In this document: positions 56,229 through 64,000 of the stretch, piece after piece | Numbering within the stretch: position 1 is the first letter of the stretch | Layout: the number at the start of each line of letters is the position of its first letter | DNA from: Buchnera aphidicola (Ceratovacuna keduensis) | GTDB taxonomy: Bacteria; Pseudomonadota; Gammaproteobacteria; Enterobacterales; Enterobacteriaceae | DNA length: 64,000 nt | Direction: 5' to 3' | Assembly: GCF_039372665.1 (NCBI RefSeq) | Contig: NZ_CP134994.1 | Coordinates: 62,001 to 126,000, forward strand | Made by a program: the position numbers and the translations under genes | The notes under the pieces: generated by a model | Told to the model about the DNA's origin: nothing | Databases searched by the model: none | What the model saw: only the letters and a program-made list of their open reading frames with translations

Positions 56229-58139
56229 TTATTTTTTAGAATTTTTTACTTCTTCAAATTCAGCATCTACTACATTTTTTTCTTTTTTTTCTGAATTTTT
56301 TTCATTATTTTTTATATCTTTATTATTATTTTCATTAAATTGCATAATTTGAGAAGATACATTCATTACTAATTTTATATTTTCTTCTATTTCTTTTTTA
56401 TTTTCTCCTTTTAGTGATAAATCTAATCTTTGTAAAGATTTTTCTATTTTTTCTTTATTTTCTTTAGTTATTTTTTCTGAATTTTCTAACAATTGTTTTT
56501 TAGTGCTATGAGAAATTTGATCTCCATGATTTCTAATTCTCATTAATTCTTCAAATTTTCTATCATTTTCAGAATTTTTTTCAGCATCATTAATCATTTT
56601 TTTTATTTCTTCTTCATTTAATCCTGATGATGCTTTAATAGTTATTTTTTGTTCTTTATTAGTATTTTTATCTTTTGCTGAAACATGTAAAATTCCATCT
56701 GCATCTATATCAAATGTAACTTCTATTTGAGGCATTCCTCTAGGAGCTGGTTGTATTCCATCTAAATTAAATTGACCTAATGATTTATTATTTAAAGCTC
56801 TTTTTCTTTCTCCTTGTAAAACATGTATTGTAACTGCTGATTGATTGTCTTCTGCTGTAGAAAATATTTGACTATGTTTTGTAGGAACAGTCGTATTTTT
56901 ATTTATTAAAGTTGTCATAATACCACCCATTGTTTCTATTCCTAATGACAACGGAGTTACATCTAATAATAAAACATCTTTAACATCACCTGATAAAACA
57001 CCTCCCTGAACAGCAGCACCTACAGCCACAGCTTCGTCTGGATTGATATCTTTTCTAGGATCTTTACCAAAAAATTTTGCAACTTCTTTTTGTACCATAG
57101 GCATTCTAGTTTGACCACCTACTAATATTATATCATTAATATTAGATTTTGATAATTTTGCATCTTTTAAAGCTAATTCTAAAGGTTTTATAGATCTTTT
57201 TACTAAATCTTCTACTAATGATTCTAATTTTGATCTAGTTAGTTTTATATTAAGATGTTTAGGTCCAGAAGCATCTGCAGTTATATAGGGTAAATTTATG
57301 TCAGTTTGATTTATAGTAGAAAGTTCTATTTTAGATTTTTCTGCAGATTCTTTTAATCTTTGCATAGCTAAAGAATCTTTTCTTAGATCTATTCCTTGTT
57401 CTTTTTTAAATTCTTCTACTAAATAGTTTATAACTCTACTATCAAAATCTTCACCTCCTAAATGTGTGTCACCATTTGTAGATAATACTTCAAATGTTTT
57501 TTCTTTATCTACTTCATCTATTTCTATTATAGAAATATCAAATGTACCACCACCTAAATCATATACTGCTATAGTTCTATTTCCCTTATTTTTATCTAAA
57601 CCATATGCTAAAGCAGCAGCAGTAGGTTCATTTATTATTCTTTTTACTTCTAATCCTGCTATTTTCCCAGCATCTTTTGTTGCTTGTCTTTGAGCATCAT
57701 TAAAATATGCAGGTACAGTAATTACTGCTTCATTAATTTTTTCTCCAACGTATTCTTCAGCAGTTTTTTTCATTTTTTTTAATATTTCAGCTGATATTTG
57801 AGGTGGAGCTATTTTTTTATTTTTTATTTTTATCCATGCATCTCCATTTTTAGAATTTATTATTTCATAAGGCATAATTTTTATGTCTTTTTGAACTTCT
57901 TTATCTGTAAATTTTCTACCTATTAATCTTTTTATAGCAAATAAAGTATTTTTTGGATTAGTTATAGCTTGTCTTTTTGCTGGTTGCCCTACTAATACTT
58001 CTTCTTCTTGAGTATATGCAATTATTGATGGAGTTGTTCTATCACCTTCAGAATTTTCTAGTACTTTAGTTTTATTACCATCTGTTATTGCTACACAAGA
58101 ATTTGTAGTTCCTAAATCTATTCCTATAATTTTACTCAT
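56229..58139 (-). CDS. dnaK: Chaperone DnaK (Hsp70)
   Basis: DnaK binds unfolded peptides in an ATP-dependent cycle. The product has 636 residues (638 in E. coli) and is among the best conserved proteins in the window. Signatures are [14 protein letters not shown], the [15 protein letters not shown] phosphate loop, [16 protein letters not shown], the linker [16 protein letters not shown] and the C-terminal EFEEV motif. It is transcribed from a clear sigma-32 promoter at 58204-58232. After its stop the mRNA contains an unbroken run of 16 A residues (56203-56218 on the opposite strand). Confidence 0.98.
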   Translation of the reverse strand: MSKIIGIDLGTTNSCVAITDGNKTKVLENSEGDRTTPSIIAYTQEEEVLVGQPAKRQAITNPKNTLFAIKRLIGRKFTDKEVQKDIKIMPYEIINSKNGDAWIKIKNKKIAPPQISAEILKKMKKTAEEYVGEKINEAVITVPAYFNDAQRQATKDAGKIAGLEVKRIINEPTAAALAYGLDKNKGNRTIAVYDLGGGTFDISIIEIDEVDKEKTFEVLSTNGDTHLGGEDFDSRVINYLVEEFKKEQGIDLRKDSLAMQRLKESAEKSKIELSTINQTDINLPYITADASGPKHLNIKLTRSKLESLVEDLVKRSIKPLELALKDAKLSKSNINDIILVGGQTRMPMVQKEVAKFFGKDPRKDINPDEAVAVGAAVQGGVLSGDVKDVLLLDVTPLSLGIETMGGIMTTLINKNTTVPTKHSQIFSTAEDNQSAVTIHVLQGERKRALNNKSLGQFNLDGIQPAPRGMPQIEVTFDIDADGILHVSAKDKNTNKEQKITIKASSGLNEEEIKKMINDAEKNSENDRKFEELMRIRNHGDQISHSTKKQLLENSEKITKENKEKIEKSLQRLDLSLKGENKKEIEENIKLVMNVSSQIMQFNENNNKDIKNNEKNSEKKEKNVVDAEFEEVKNSKK

Positions 58140-58203
58140 TTTATTGTTCCTTTTATATTTTTTATTTTATTTAATAATTTAAAATATTTTCTTATAATAA
58201 TTA

Positions 58204-58232
58204 TCATGGGGTCATTTTAACTATCAATCAAG
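58204..58232 (-). promoter_or_regulatory. Sigma-32 heat-shock promoter of dnaK
   Basis: The minus strand reads CTTGATT (complement of 58226-58232) and CCCCATGA (complement of 58204-58211), with 14 bases between these blocks. This matches the sigma-32 consensus CTTGAAA and CCCCATNT. The E. coli dnaK promoter has the same CTTGAT and CCCCAT elements. The predicted start of transcription is near 58195, about 55 bases before the dnaK ATG. GC-containing blocks of this kind are conspicuous in DNA that is otherwise almost pure A+T. Confidence 0.88.
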
Positions 58233-58350
58233 TGTAAATATATTAAAAAAATTGATTTTTATATATAATTGTATCAATATTGAAAATAATTATTATATAA
58301 TATTTTTATTATTTGTTTTTTATAAAATATTATTTTTATACTACAAAAAT

Positions 58351-58710
58351 ATGAAAGATTATTCTATTTTAATTTATTTTATATCTTCAATAATATTTTG
58401 TTTAATAATATTATTGATAAGCAATTTTTTAGGTACTAAGCGTGAATCAAAAAATAAAAATTTACCGTTTGAATCAGGAATATATTCTTATGGTAATTAT
58501 AATTCTAGTTTTTTTGTGCAATTTTATTTAATAGTTTTATTTTTTGTAATTTTTGATACTGAATCTTTATATTTATATACTTGGTCTATTAGTGTTAGAG
58601 AAACTTCTTGGCTTGGATTTTTTGAATCCTTGTTTTTTGTATTTACTTTGTCTATAAGTTTTTTTTATATAATTAGACTTAATATTTTTGATTTCAACAA
58701 AAAAAGTTAA
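58351..58710 (+). CDS. nuoA: NADH-quinone oxidoreductase subunit A
   Basis: NuoA is a small membrane subunit of complex I. The product has 119 residues from the ATG at 58351 (147 in E. coli), with three hydrophobic segments. The family signature [13 protein letters not shown] is followed by [19 protein letters not shown] and the [13 protein letters not shown] region. The frame is open from a TTG at 58252, but the extra 33 residues have no counterpart. It starts the nuo gene cluster, divergent from dnaK. Confidence 0.94.
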   Translation: MKDYSILIYFISSIIFCLIILLISNFLGTKRESKNKNLPFESGIYSYGNYNSSFFVQFYLIVLFFVIFDTESLYLYTWSISVRETSWLGFFESLFFVFTLSISFFYIIRLNIFDFNKKS

Positions 58711-58750
58711 ATATTTTTATATAATATATAATTATTTTTATGAGGTTAAT

Positions 58751-59404
58751 ATGAAATATACGTTTACAAAAATTAATGATCAAAATTTTAAAAAAAATGA
58801 TAAAAAGTTTTCTAAAAAAAATAGTTTTAAAAATATATTTTTTGGAAATTTAAAAAATATTTTTACTAAAGTTGTAAATTGGGGAAGAAAAAATTCTATA
58901 TGGCCTTATAATTTTGGATTATCTTGTTGTTATGTGGAAATGGCTACTAGTTTTACTTCGTTTCATGATGTTTCTAGATTTGGATCAGAAGTAATTAGAA
59001 CTTCTCCTAGACAATCAGATTTAATGGTAATATCTGGAACTCCATTCATTAAAATGGCTCCAATAATAAAATTATTATATGATCAAATGTTAGAACCTAA
59101 ATGGGTAATTTCTATGGGTGCATGTGCAAATTCTGGAGGTATGTATGATATATATTCAGTAGTTCAAGGTGTAGATAAGATAATACCTGTAGATGTTTAT
59201 GTTCCTGGATGCCCCCCAAGACCAGAAGCTTATATACATGCATTAAGATTATTACAAAAATCTATATATAAAGAAAAAAGACCATTATCATGGGTTATAG
59301 ACAAAGAAAATAAATATTATAAAATAAAGATGAAATCAGAAAAAATTTTAAGAAATAAAAATAAAAAAATTGATATAAAATATAAAAATCAAGAAACAAT
59401 ATAA
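58751..59404 (+). CDS. nuoB: NADH-quinone oxidoreductase subunit B
   Basis: NuoB holds the N2 4Fe-4S cluster next to the quinone site. The product has 217 residues (220 in E. coli) from the ATG at 58751, which has GAGG at 58742-58745. Cluster cysteines lie in [25 protein letters not shown] and [29 protein letters not shown] is also conserved. A longer frame from 58688 overlaps nuoA and is not supported. Confidence 0.96.
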   Translation: MKYTFTKINDQNFKKNDKKFSKKNSFKNIFFGNLKNIFTKVVNWGRKNSIWPYNFGLSCCYVEMATSFTSFHDVSRFGSEVIRTSPRQSDLMVISGTPFIKMAPIIKLLYDQMLEPKWVISMGACANSGGMYDIYSVVQGVDKIIPVDVYVPGCPPRPEAYIHALRLLQKSIYKEKRPLSWVIDKENKYYKIKMKSEKILRNKNKKIDIKYKNQETI

Positions 59405-59419
59405 TAAATTTAAAAAAAA

Positions 59420-61213
59420 ATGAAAAAAAAAATAGAAATTTTAAAAAAAAAAAATAATAATTATATTTTTTATGATTATTATACTATAAAAAAAATAATT
59501 AAAATATTTAATAATAATATACTTTATATACAAAATACTAAAATTGGATGTGATGTAATATGGATAAATAAAGATATATTAATAGATATTTTAATTTTTT
59601 TAAAAAATATAGATAAACCATATATTTTTTTATATGATCTTCATGGAGTTGATGAAAGAACTAGATCTAATAGAAAAAATTTACCAAAATCAGAATTTTC
59701 AGTATTTTATCATTTAATGTCTATAGAAAGAAATAAAGATATTTTAATAAAAGTTCCTATAAAAATAAATGATATGAAAGTAAATAGTATTACAAAAATA
59801 TTTAATAATGCAAATTGGTATGAATGTGAAACATGGGAAATGTTTGGAATAAAATTTTTAGGACATCCATTTTTAAGAAGAATAATAATGCCTAAAAATT
59901 GGAATGGATATCCTTTGAGAAAAGATTATTTATCTAGAGCTACAGAAAGAGAAGAATATAGTTTAACTGAAGATTTAGAAAATTCAGAAATGGAATCTTT
60001 AAAATTTAATCCTAAAGATTGGGGTATGAATTCTGGAATTAAAAATTCTAATTTTATGTTTTTGAATTTAGGTCCAAATCATCCATCTGTTCACGGAGTT
60101 TTTAGAATAGTTCTTCAGTTATATGGTGAAAAAATAATAAATTGTGTTCCGGAAATAGGATTTCATCATAGAGGAGCGGAAAAAATGGCAGAACGTCAAT
60201 CTTGGCACAATTATATACCATATACTGATAGAATAGAATATTTAGGAGGATGCATAAATGAAATGCCTTATATTTTATCTATAGAAAAATTAGCTAATAT
60301 AGTTGTTTCTGATAGAGTTAAAGTTATAAGAGTAATGTTATCAGAATTATTTAGAATAAATAGTCATTTATTATATATAGCAACTTTTATTCAAGATTTA
60401 GGAGCAATTACTCCAATATTTTTAATGTTTACAGATCGTCAAAAAATTTATGATGTTATAGAGTCTATTACTGGATTTAGAATGCATCCAGCTTGGTTTA
60501 GAATAGGAGGTTTGTCTCATGATTTACCAAAAGGATGGAATAAGTTATTAAAAAGTTGTTTAGATTGGATTAAAAACAGAATGAACAAATATTATTTTAC
60601 TTCTTTAAAAAATAGTATATTAATAAGTAGATCAAAAAATATAGCTGAATATAATAAATTTTCTGCTTTATCATGGGGTGTTACAGGATCTGGTTTAAGA
60701 GCTACTGGTATAAATTTTGATGTTAGAAAATCTAGACCATATTCTGGATATGAAAATTTTGATTTTAAAATACCTTTAGGAGAAGAAAATAGTGATTGTT
60801 ATACTAGAGTAATGTTAAAATTTGAAGAAATTTTTCAAAGTTTATATATTTTAGAACAATGTATTGATAATATGCCTGAAGGTCCTTTTAAATCTGATCA
60901 TCCACTTACTACTCCTCCTCCAAAAGAATTAGTATTTAATAATATTGAAAATATGATATCACATTTTTTACAAGTTTCATGGGGTCCTATAATACCATTT
61001 GGTGAATCCTTTCAAATGGTAGAAGGAAGTAAAGGAATAAATAGTTACTATATAATTAGTGATGGAGGAAATATGAGTTATAGAACTAGAATAAGAACTC
61101 CTAGTTTCCCTCATTTACAACAAATTCCTTCAGTAATAAATGGACACAGTATTTCAGATTTAATATCATATTTAGGAAGTATAGATTTTGTAATGTCAGA
61201 TGTAGATAGATAA
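59420..61213 (+). CDS. nuoC: NADH-quinone oxidoreductase fused subunit C/D
   Basis: This 597-residue protein is the NuoCD fusion typical of enterobacteria. The N-terminal NuoC part (to about residue 190) shows [22 protein letters not shown] and GYPLRKDY. The NuoD part begins near [20 protein letters not shown], with [34 protein letters not shown] and the C-terminal [19 protein letters not shown]. The first 50 residues are lysine-rich and divergent. It sits in the hydrophilic arm, forming part of the quinone site. Confidence 0.97.
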   Translation: MKKKIEILKKKNNNYIFYDYYTIKKIIKIFNNNILYIQNTKIGCDVIWINKDILIDILIFLKNIDKPYIFLYDLHGVDERTRSNRKNLPKSEFSVFYHLMSIERNKDILIKVPIKINDMKVNSITKIFNNANWYECETWEMFGIKFLGHPFLRRIIMPKNWNGYPLRKDYLSRATEREEYSLTEDLENSEMESLKFNPKDWGMNSGIKNSNFMFLNLGPNHPSVHGVFRIVLQLYGEKIINCVPEIGFHHRGAEKMAERQSWHNYIPYTDRIEYLGGCINEMPYILSIEKLANIVVSDRVKVIRVMLSELFRINSHLLYIATFIQDLGAITPIFLMFTDRQKIYDVIESITGFRMHPAWFRIGGLSHDLPKGWNKLLKSCLDWIKNRMNKYYFTSLKNSILISRSKNIAEYNKFSALSWGVTGSGLRATGINFDVRKSRPYSGYENFDFKIPLGEENSDCYTRVMLKFEEIFQSLYILEQCIDNMPEGPFKSDHPLTTPPPKELVFNNIENMISHFLQVSWGPIIPFGESFQMVEGSKGINSYYIISDGGNMSYRTRIRTPSFPHLQQIPSVINGHSISDLISYLGSIDFVMSDVDR

Positions 61214-61265
61214 TAAAAATTAATTTAAAATTTTGTTATATTTTTAATAAAAAATGTGAAAAAAA

Positions 61266-61730
61266 ATGATAAATGATAAAGAAAAAAAATTTATTTTAAA
61301 AGAACTAAATAAATATGAAAATTCTGATGCTGTTATTGTAGAATCTTTAAAATTTGTTCAAAAAAGATTAGGATGGATATCTTTAGATACCATGTCAGAA
61401 ATTTCTAAAATTATTTCAGTTCCAGTATCAAAAATAGAAAGTATTGCTACATTTTATAATCAAATATTTAGAAAACCAGTAGGTAAAAATATTATAAAAT
61501 ATTGTGATGGAGTTGTATGTTATATAAATGGGTATAAAAAAATAAAAAATGCAATTTCTAAACATTTAAATATAAATACTGGTTGTACTACTAAAGACAA
61601 TAAGTTTACTTTAATACCAATTTGTTGCTTAGGAAATTGTGATAACAGTCCTACTATTATGATAAATGAAAATTTGTTTTCTAATATTACTGTAAAATCT
61701 GCTATAAACATATTAGAGAGTATAAAATGA
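61266..61730 (+). CDS. nuoE: NADH-quinone oxidoreductase subunit E
   Basis: NuoE carries the N1a 2Fe-2S cluster. The product has 154 residues (166 in E. coli). The four cluster cysteines are in [14 protein letters not shown] and [13 protein letters not shown]; the thioredoxin-like N part includes [13 protein letters not shown] and [16 protein letters not shown]. It overlaps nuoF by ATGA at 61727-61730. Confidence 0.96.
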   Translation: MINDKEKKFILKELNKYENSDAVIVESLKFVQKRLGWISLDTMSEISKIISVPVSKIESIATFYNQIFRKPVGKNIIKYCDGVVCYINGYKKIKNAISKHLNINTGCTTKDNKFTLIPICCLGNCDNSPTIMINENLFSNITVKSAINILESIK

Positions 61731-63067
61731 ATAATTATTTTTATAAGTATGAAGAAACTCATCCTTTGACATGGAGAATAAAAAAATTTAAAAAAACTAT
61801 TTTTATAGATGAATATGAAAATAAAAGAGGATATTTAGCATTAAAATTTGCTTTAAAAAATCTTTCTCCTGACGAAGTTGTTTCTATAATAAAAAAATCA
61901 AAATTAAAAGGAAGAGGAGGTGGAGGATTTTTAACTGGAGAAAAGTGGAGTTTAATTCCTAAAAAAAATTATTTTGGAAAAACATATTTATTATGTAATG
62001 CTGATGAAATGGAACCTGGTACATATAAAGATAGATTTTTAATGGAAAAAATACCTCATTTACTTTTAGAAGGAATATTGTTAAGTGCTTATGCTATTCA
62101 AGCATCTTGTAGTTATATATTTTTGAGAGAAGAATATTTTCTTTCAAAATTTTTATTAGAAAAATCTATATTAGAAGCAAAAGAAAAAAGATATATAGGT
62201 AAAAATATATTAAATAGTGGTTTTAACATAGAAATTTTTATACATACAGGAGCTGGTAGATATATATGCGGAGAAGAAACTGCATTAATAAATTCTTTGG
62301 AAGGCAAAAGACCTAATCCTAGATCAAAACCTCCATTTCCATCTCAGTCAGGATTGTGGAATAAACCTACATGTGTGAATAATGTAGAAACTTTGTCAAA
62401 TGTTCCTGCAATAATACTTAATGGATATAAATGGTATAAAAATATTTCAAAAAATAATGATACCGGTACTAAATTAATGGGATTTTCTGGAAAAGTAAAA
62501 AAACCTGGACTTTGGGAATTGCCATTTGGAACAACATCTAGAGAAATATTAGAAGATTATGCAGGAGGCATGAAAGATGGATATAATTTAAAAGCTTGGT
62601 TTCCAGGAGGAGCTGGAACTGGAATATTAACTAAACATTATTTAGATATATCAATGGATTTTAATAGTTTAAATTTAGTAGGAAGTAGATTAGGAACTGG
62701 AATTTGTATAGCTGTAGACAATAAGATTAATATAGTATCTTTATTATTAAATATAGAAATTTTTTTTTCTAGAGAATCTTGTGGATGGTGTACTCCATGT
62801 AGAGAAGGTTTACCTTGGTCAGTAAAAATATTAAAAGATTTAAAAAATAAAAAAGGTAGAATCGGTGACATTGAAATATTAGAAGAAATATGTAAAAATT
62901 TAAGTATAGGTAAAACTTTTTGTGCTTTTGCTCCTGGAGCTATAAGTCCTTTATATAATGCTATTAAATATTTTAGAAAAGAATTTGAAAATGGAATAGA
63001 TTTTAATTTACCTATTATTAAAAATAAAGTGTTTGGAATTCAGTCAAACAATTTAAATAATATATAA
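61727..63067 (+). CDS. nuoF: NADH-quinone oxidoreductase subunit F (NADH-binding)
   Basis: NuoF binds NADH, FMN and the N3 cluster and is the electron entry point. The product has 446 residues (445 in E. coli). NADH/FMN motifs are [20 protein letters not shown] and [14 protein letters not shown], with [20 protein letters not shown] following; the 4Fe-4S cysteines lie in [16 protein letters not shown] and [11 protein letters not shown]. It starts inside the nuoE stop. Confidence 0.97.
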   Translation: MNNYFYKYEETHPLTWRIKKFKKTIFIDEYENKRGYLALKFALKNLSPDEVVSIIKKSKLKGRGGGGFLTGEKWSLIPKKNYFGKTYLLCNADEMEPGTYKDRFLMEKIPHLLLEGILLSAYAIQASCSYIFLREEYFLSKFLLEKSILEAKEKRYIGKNILNSGFNIEIFIHTGAGRYICGEETALINSLEGKRPNPRSKPPFPSQSGLWNKPTCVNNVETLSNVPAIILNGYKWYKNISKNNDTGTKLMGFSGKVKKPGLWELPFGTTSREILEDYAGGMKDGYNLKAWFPGGAGTGILTKHYLDISMDFNSLNLVGSRLGTGICIAVDNKINIVSLLLNIEIFFSRESCGWCTPCREGLPWSVKILKDLKNKKGRIGDIEILEEICKNLSIGKTFCAFAPGAISPLYNAIKYFRKEFENGIDFNLPIIKNKVFGIQSNNLNNI

Positions 63068-63102
63068 GTTTAATTTTATTATTTTTTTGGATATAAAATA
63101 TA

Positions 63103-64000
63103 ATGGTTACAATATTAATAGATAGAAAAAGATATGAAGTAGACTCATCAAAAAATATATTGCAAAATTGTCTTGAAAATAATGTTAATGTTCCATATTT
63201 TTGTTGGCATCCTTCTTTAGGAAGTGTGGGTTCTTGTAGACAATGTGCTATAAAACATAAATTTATAGATTTTAATGGAATTGTTCAAACTAAAATAATA
63301 ATGTCATGTATGTCCAAACCTGAAAAAAATATGGAAATTTATGTACATGAAGATGATGAAGTAAATAAATTTAGAAAAAGTATTGTTGAAATGTTAATGT
63401 TACATCATCCTCATGATTGTCCTATATGTCCAGAAGGAGGAAATTGCCATTTACAAGATATTACAGTTGTTTCAAATCACAATATTAGAAGATATAGATA
63501 TAAAAAAAGAATATATAAAAATCAATATTTAGGAAGATTTATATCTCATGAAATGAATAGATGTATTTCTTGCTATAAATGCGTTAGATTTTATAAAGAT
63601 TATGCTGATGGAAAAGATTTTGATGTATATGGTTTATCTAATAATCTTTATTTTGGAAGAGTTAAAGATGGTGATTTAGAAAATGAGCATTCTGGAAATT
63701 TAATAGAAATTTGTCCTACTGGAGTTTTTACTGATAAATTACATAACAAAAATTATAGTAGAAAAATTGATATGAGTCATACACCTAGTATATGTAATTT
63801 TTGTAGTGTTGGATGTAACATAATAGGTAGTGAAAGACTAGGAATATTTAGAAAAGTAGAAAATAGATATCATGGTGATATAAATGGTCATTTTATTTGT
63901 GATTTAGGAAGATTTGGTCATCAATTTATTAATAAAAAAAATGTTCCATTATATCCATTTTTATTAAAAAAAAATAAAAGATTAAAATTAAGTAAAAAAC
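63103..64000 (+). CDS. nuoG: NADH-quinone oxidoreductase subunit G, N-terminal part (cut by window edge)
   Basis: NuoG is the large Fe-S subunit of complex I. The frame opens at the ATG at 63103, 35 bases after nuoF, with a TTTTTGGA ribosome-binding region, and runs open through the last base, giving 299 residues. The N-terminal 2Fe-2S domain shows PYFCWHPSLGSVGSCRQCAI and MSCMSKP; the next clusters are HHPHDCPICPEGGNCHLQD and NRCISCYKCVRFYKD; the ICPTGVFTDK segment and a 4Fe-4S MopB head SICNFCSVGCNI follow. The remaining two thirds lie beyond the window. Confidence 0.96.
   Translation, partial: MVTILIDRKRYEVDSSKNILQNCLENNVNVPYFCWHPSLGSVGSCRQCAIKHKFIDFNGIVQTKIIMSCMSKPEKNMEIYVHEDDEVNKFRKSIVEMLMLHHPHDCPICPEGGNCHLQDITVVSNHNIRRYRYKKRIYKNQYLGRFISHEMNRCISCYKCVRFYKDYADGKDFDVYGLSNNLYFGRVKDGDLENEHSGNLIEICPTGVFTDKLHNKNYSRKIDMSHTPSICNFCSVGCNIIGSERLGIFRKVENRYHGDINGHFICDLGRFGHQFINKKNVPLYPFLLKKNKRLKLSKK

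Noticed and set aside
1..64000. CRISPR arrays, insertion sequences, prophage, toxin-antitoxin or secondary-metabolite loci, riboswitches
   Set aside because: No direct-repeat arrays, transposase-like proteins, phage genes or conserved riboswitch cores were seen; the window is ordinary symbiont housekeeping DNA.

Overview
This window is a gene-dense, extremely AT-rich stretch of an insect-endosymbiont gammaproteobacterial chromosome. Gene content and order match Buchnera aphidicola, the obligate aphid symbiont: fliM/N-P-Q-R, rpmG/rpmB, ppa, rnpB, rsmI, fabB, talA, tkt, dapE, dapA, aroC, smrB, hisGDCBHAFI, gnd, metG, tilS, priA, tyrS, sufA, ydiK, aroH, thrS-infC-rpmI-rplT-pheS-pheT, glyQS, nfo, rplY, rsmA, apaH, carAB, dapB, ileS, rpsT, dnaKJ and nuoABCDEFG. 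Proteins align readily by eye with Escherichia coli homologues, and intergenic DNA is almost pure A+T. I see no phage, insertion sequence, CRISPR array or other mobile DNA. The strain cannot be named from the sequence alone. Absence of several genes from their usual positions (fliO, prmB, apaG, ribF, lspA, ispH) suggests a strongly reduced Buchnera lineage.

Layout. 1-3.65 kb: end of a flagellar gene cluster (possible fliK tail, a FliM-FliN fusion, fliP, fliQ, fliR). 3.7-6.2 kb, minus strand: ribosomal proteins L33 and L28, pyrophosphatase, RNase P RNA, RsmI. 6.3-11.9 kb, plus: fatty-acid, pentose-phosphate and lysine genes (fabB, talA, tkt, dapE). 11.9-14.1 kb, minus: dapA, aroC. 14.2-23.5 kb, plus: smrB, the complete histidine operon, gnd. 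23.7-33.3 kb: metG, tilS, tRNA-Val, priA, tyrS, sufA, ydiK, aroH. 33.6-40.1 kb, plus: the thrS-infC-rpmI-rplT-pheST translation cluster. 40.1-43.0 kb, minus: glyS, glyQ. 43.1-46.2 kb, plus: nfo, rplY, rsmA, apaH. 46.3-54.3 kb, minus: carB, carA, dapB, ileS. 54.6-58.1 kb: rpsT, then dnaJ and dnaK on the minus strand under a clear heat-shock promoter. 58.3-64 kb, plus: NADH dehydrogenase I genes nuoA to nuoG, the last cut by the window edge.

Functionally the window combines host-provisioning pathways (histidine, lysine/diaminopimelate, chorismate, carbamoyl phosphate for arginine and pyrimidines), translation, chaperones, and respiratory complex I. The flagellar genes encode export-apparatus and C-ring parts; Buchnera is non-motile and is thought to use hook-basal bodies for export.

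I found no wholly new biological system. The strongest unusual signals are: a single reading frame joining FliM and FliN, with an internal ribosome-binding site and start; a PriA that kept all eight zinc cysteines but lost the Walker A and later helicase motifs; a threonyl-tRNA synthetase without TGS domain and with every catalytic editing residue replaced; a phenylalanyl-tRNA synthetase beta subunit with an eroded editing pocket; a CarB with several UMP-site residues replaced; retention of the unusual AUU start of infC; and retention of a near-consensus sigma-32 promoter upstream of dnaK.
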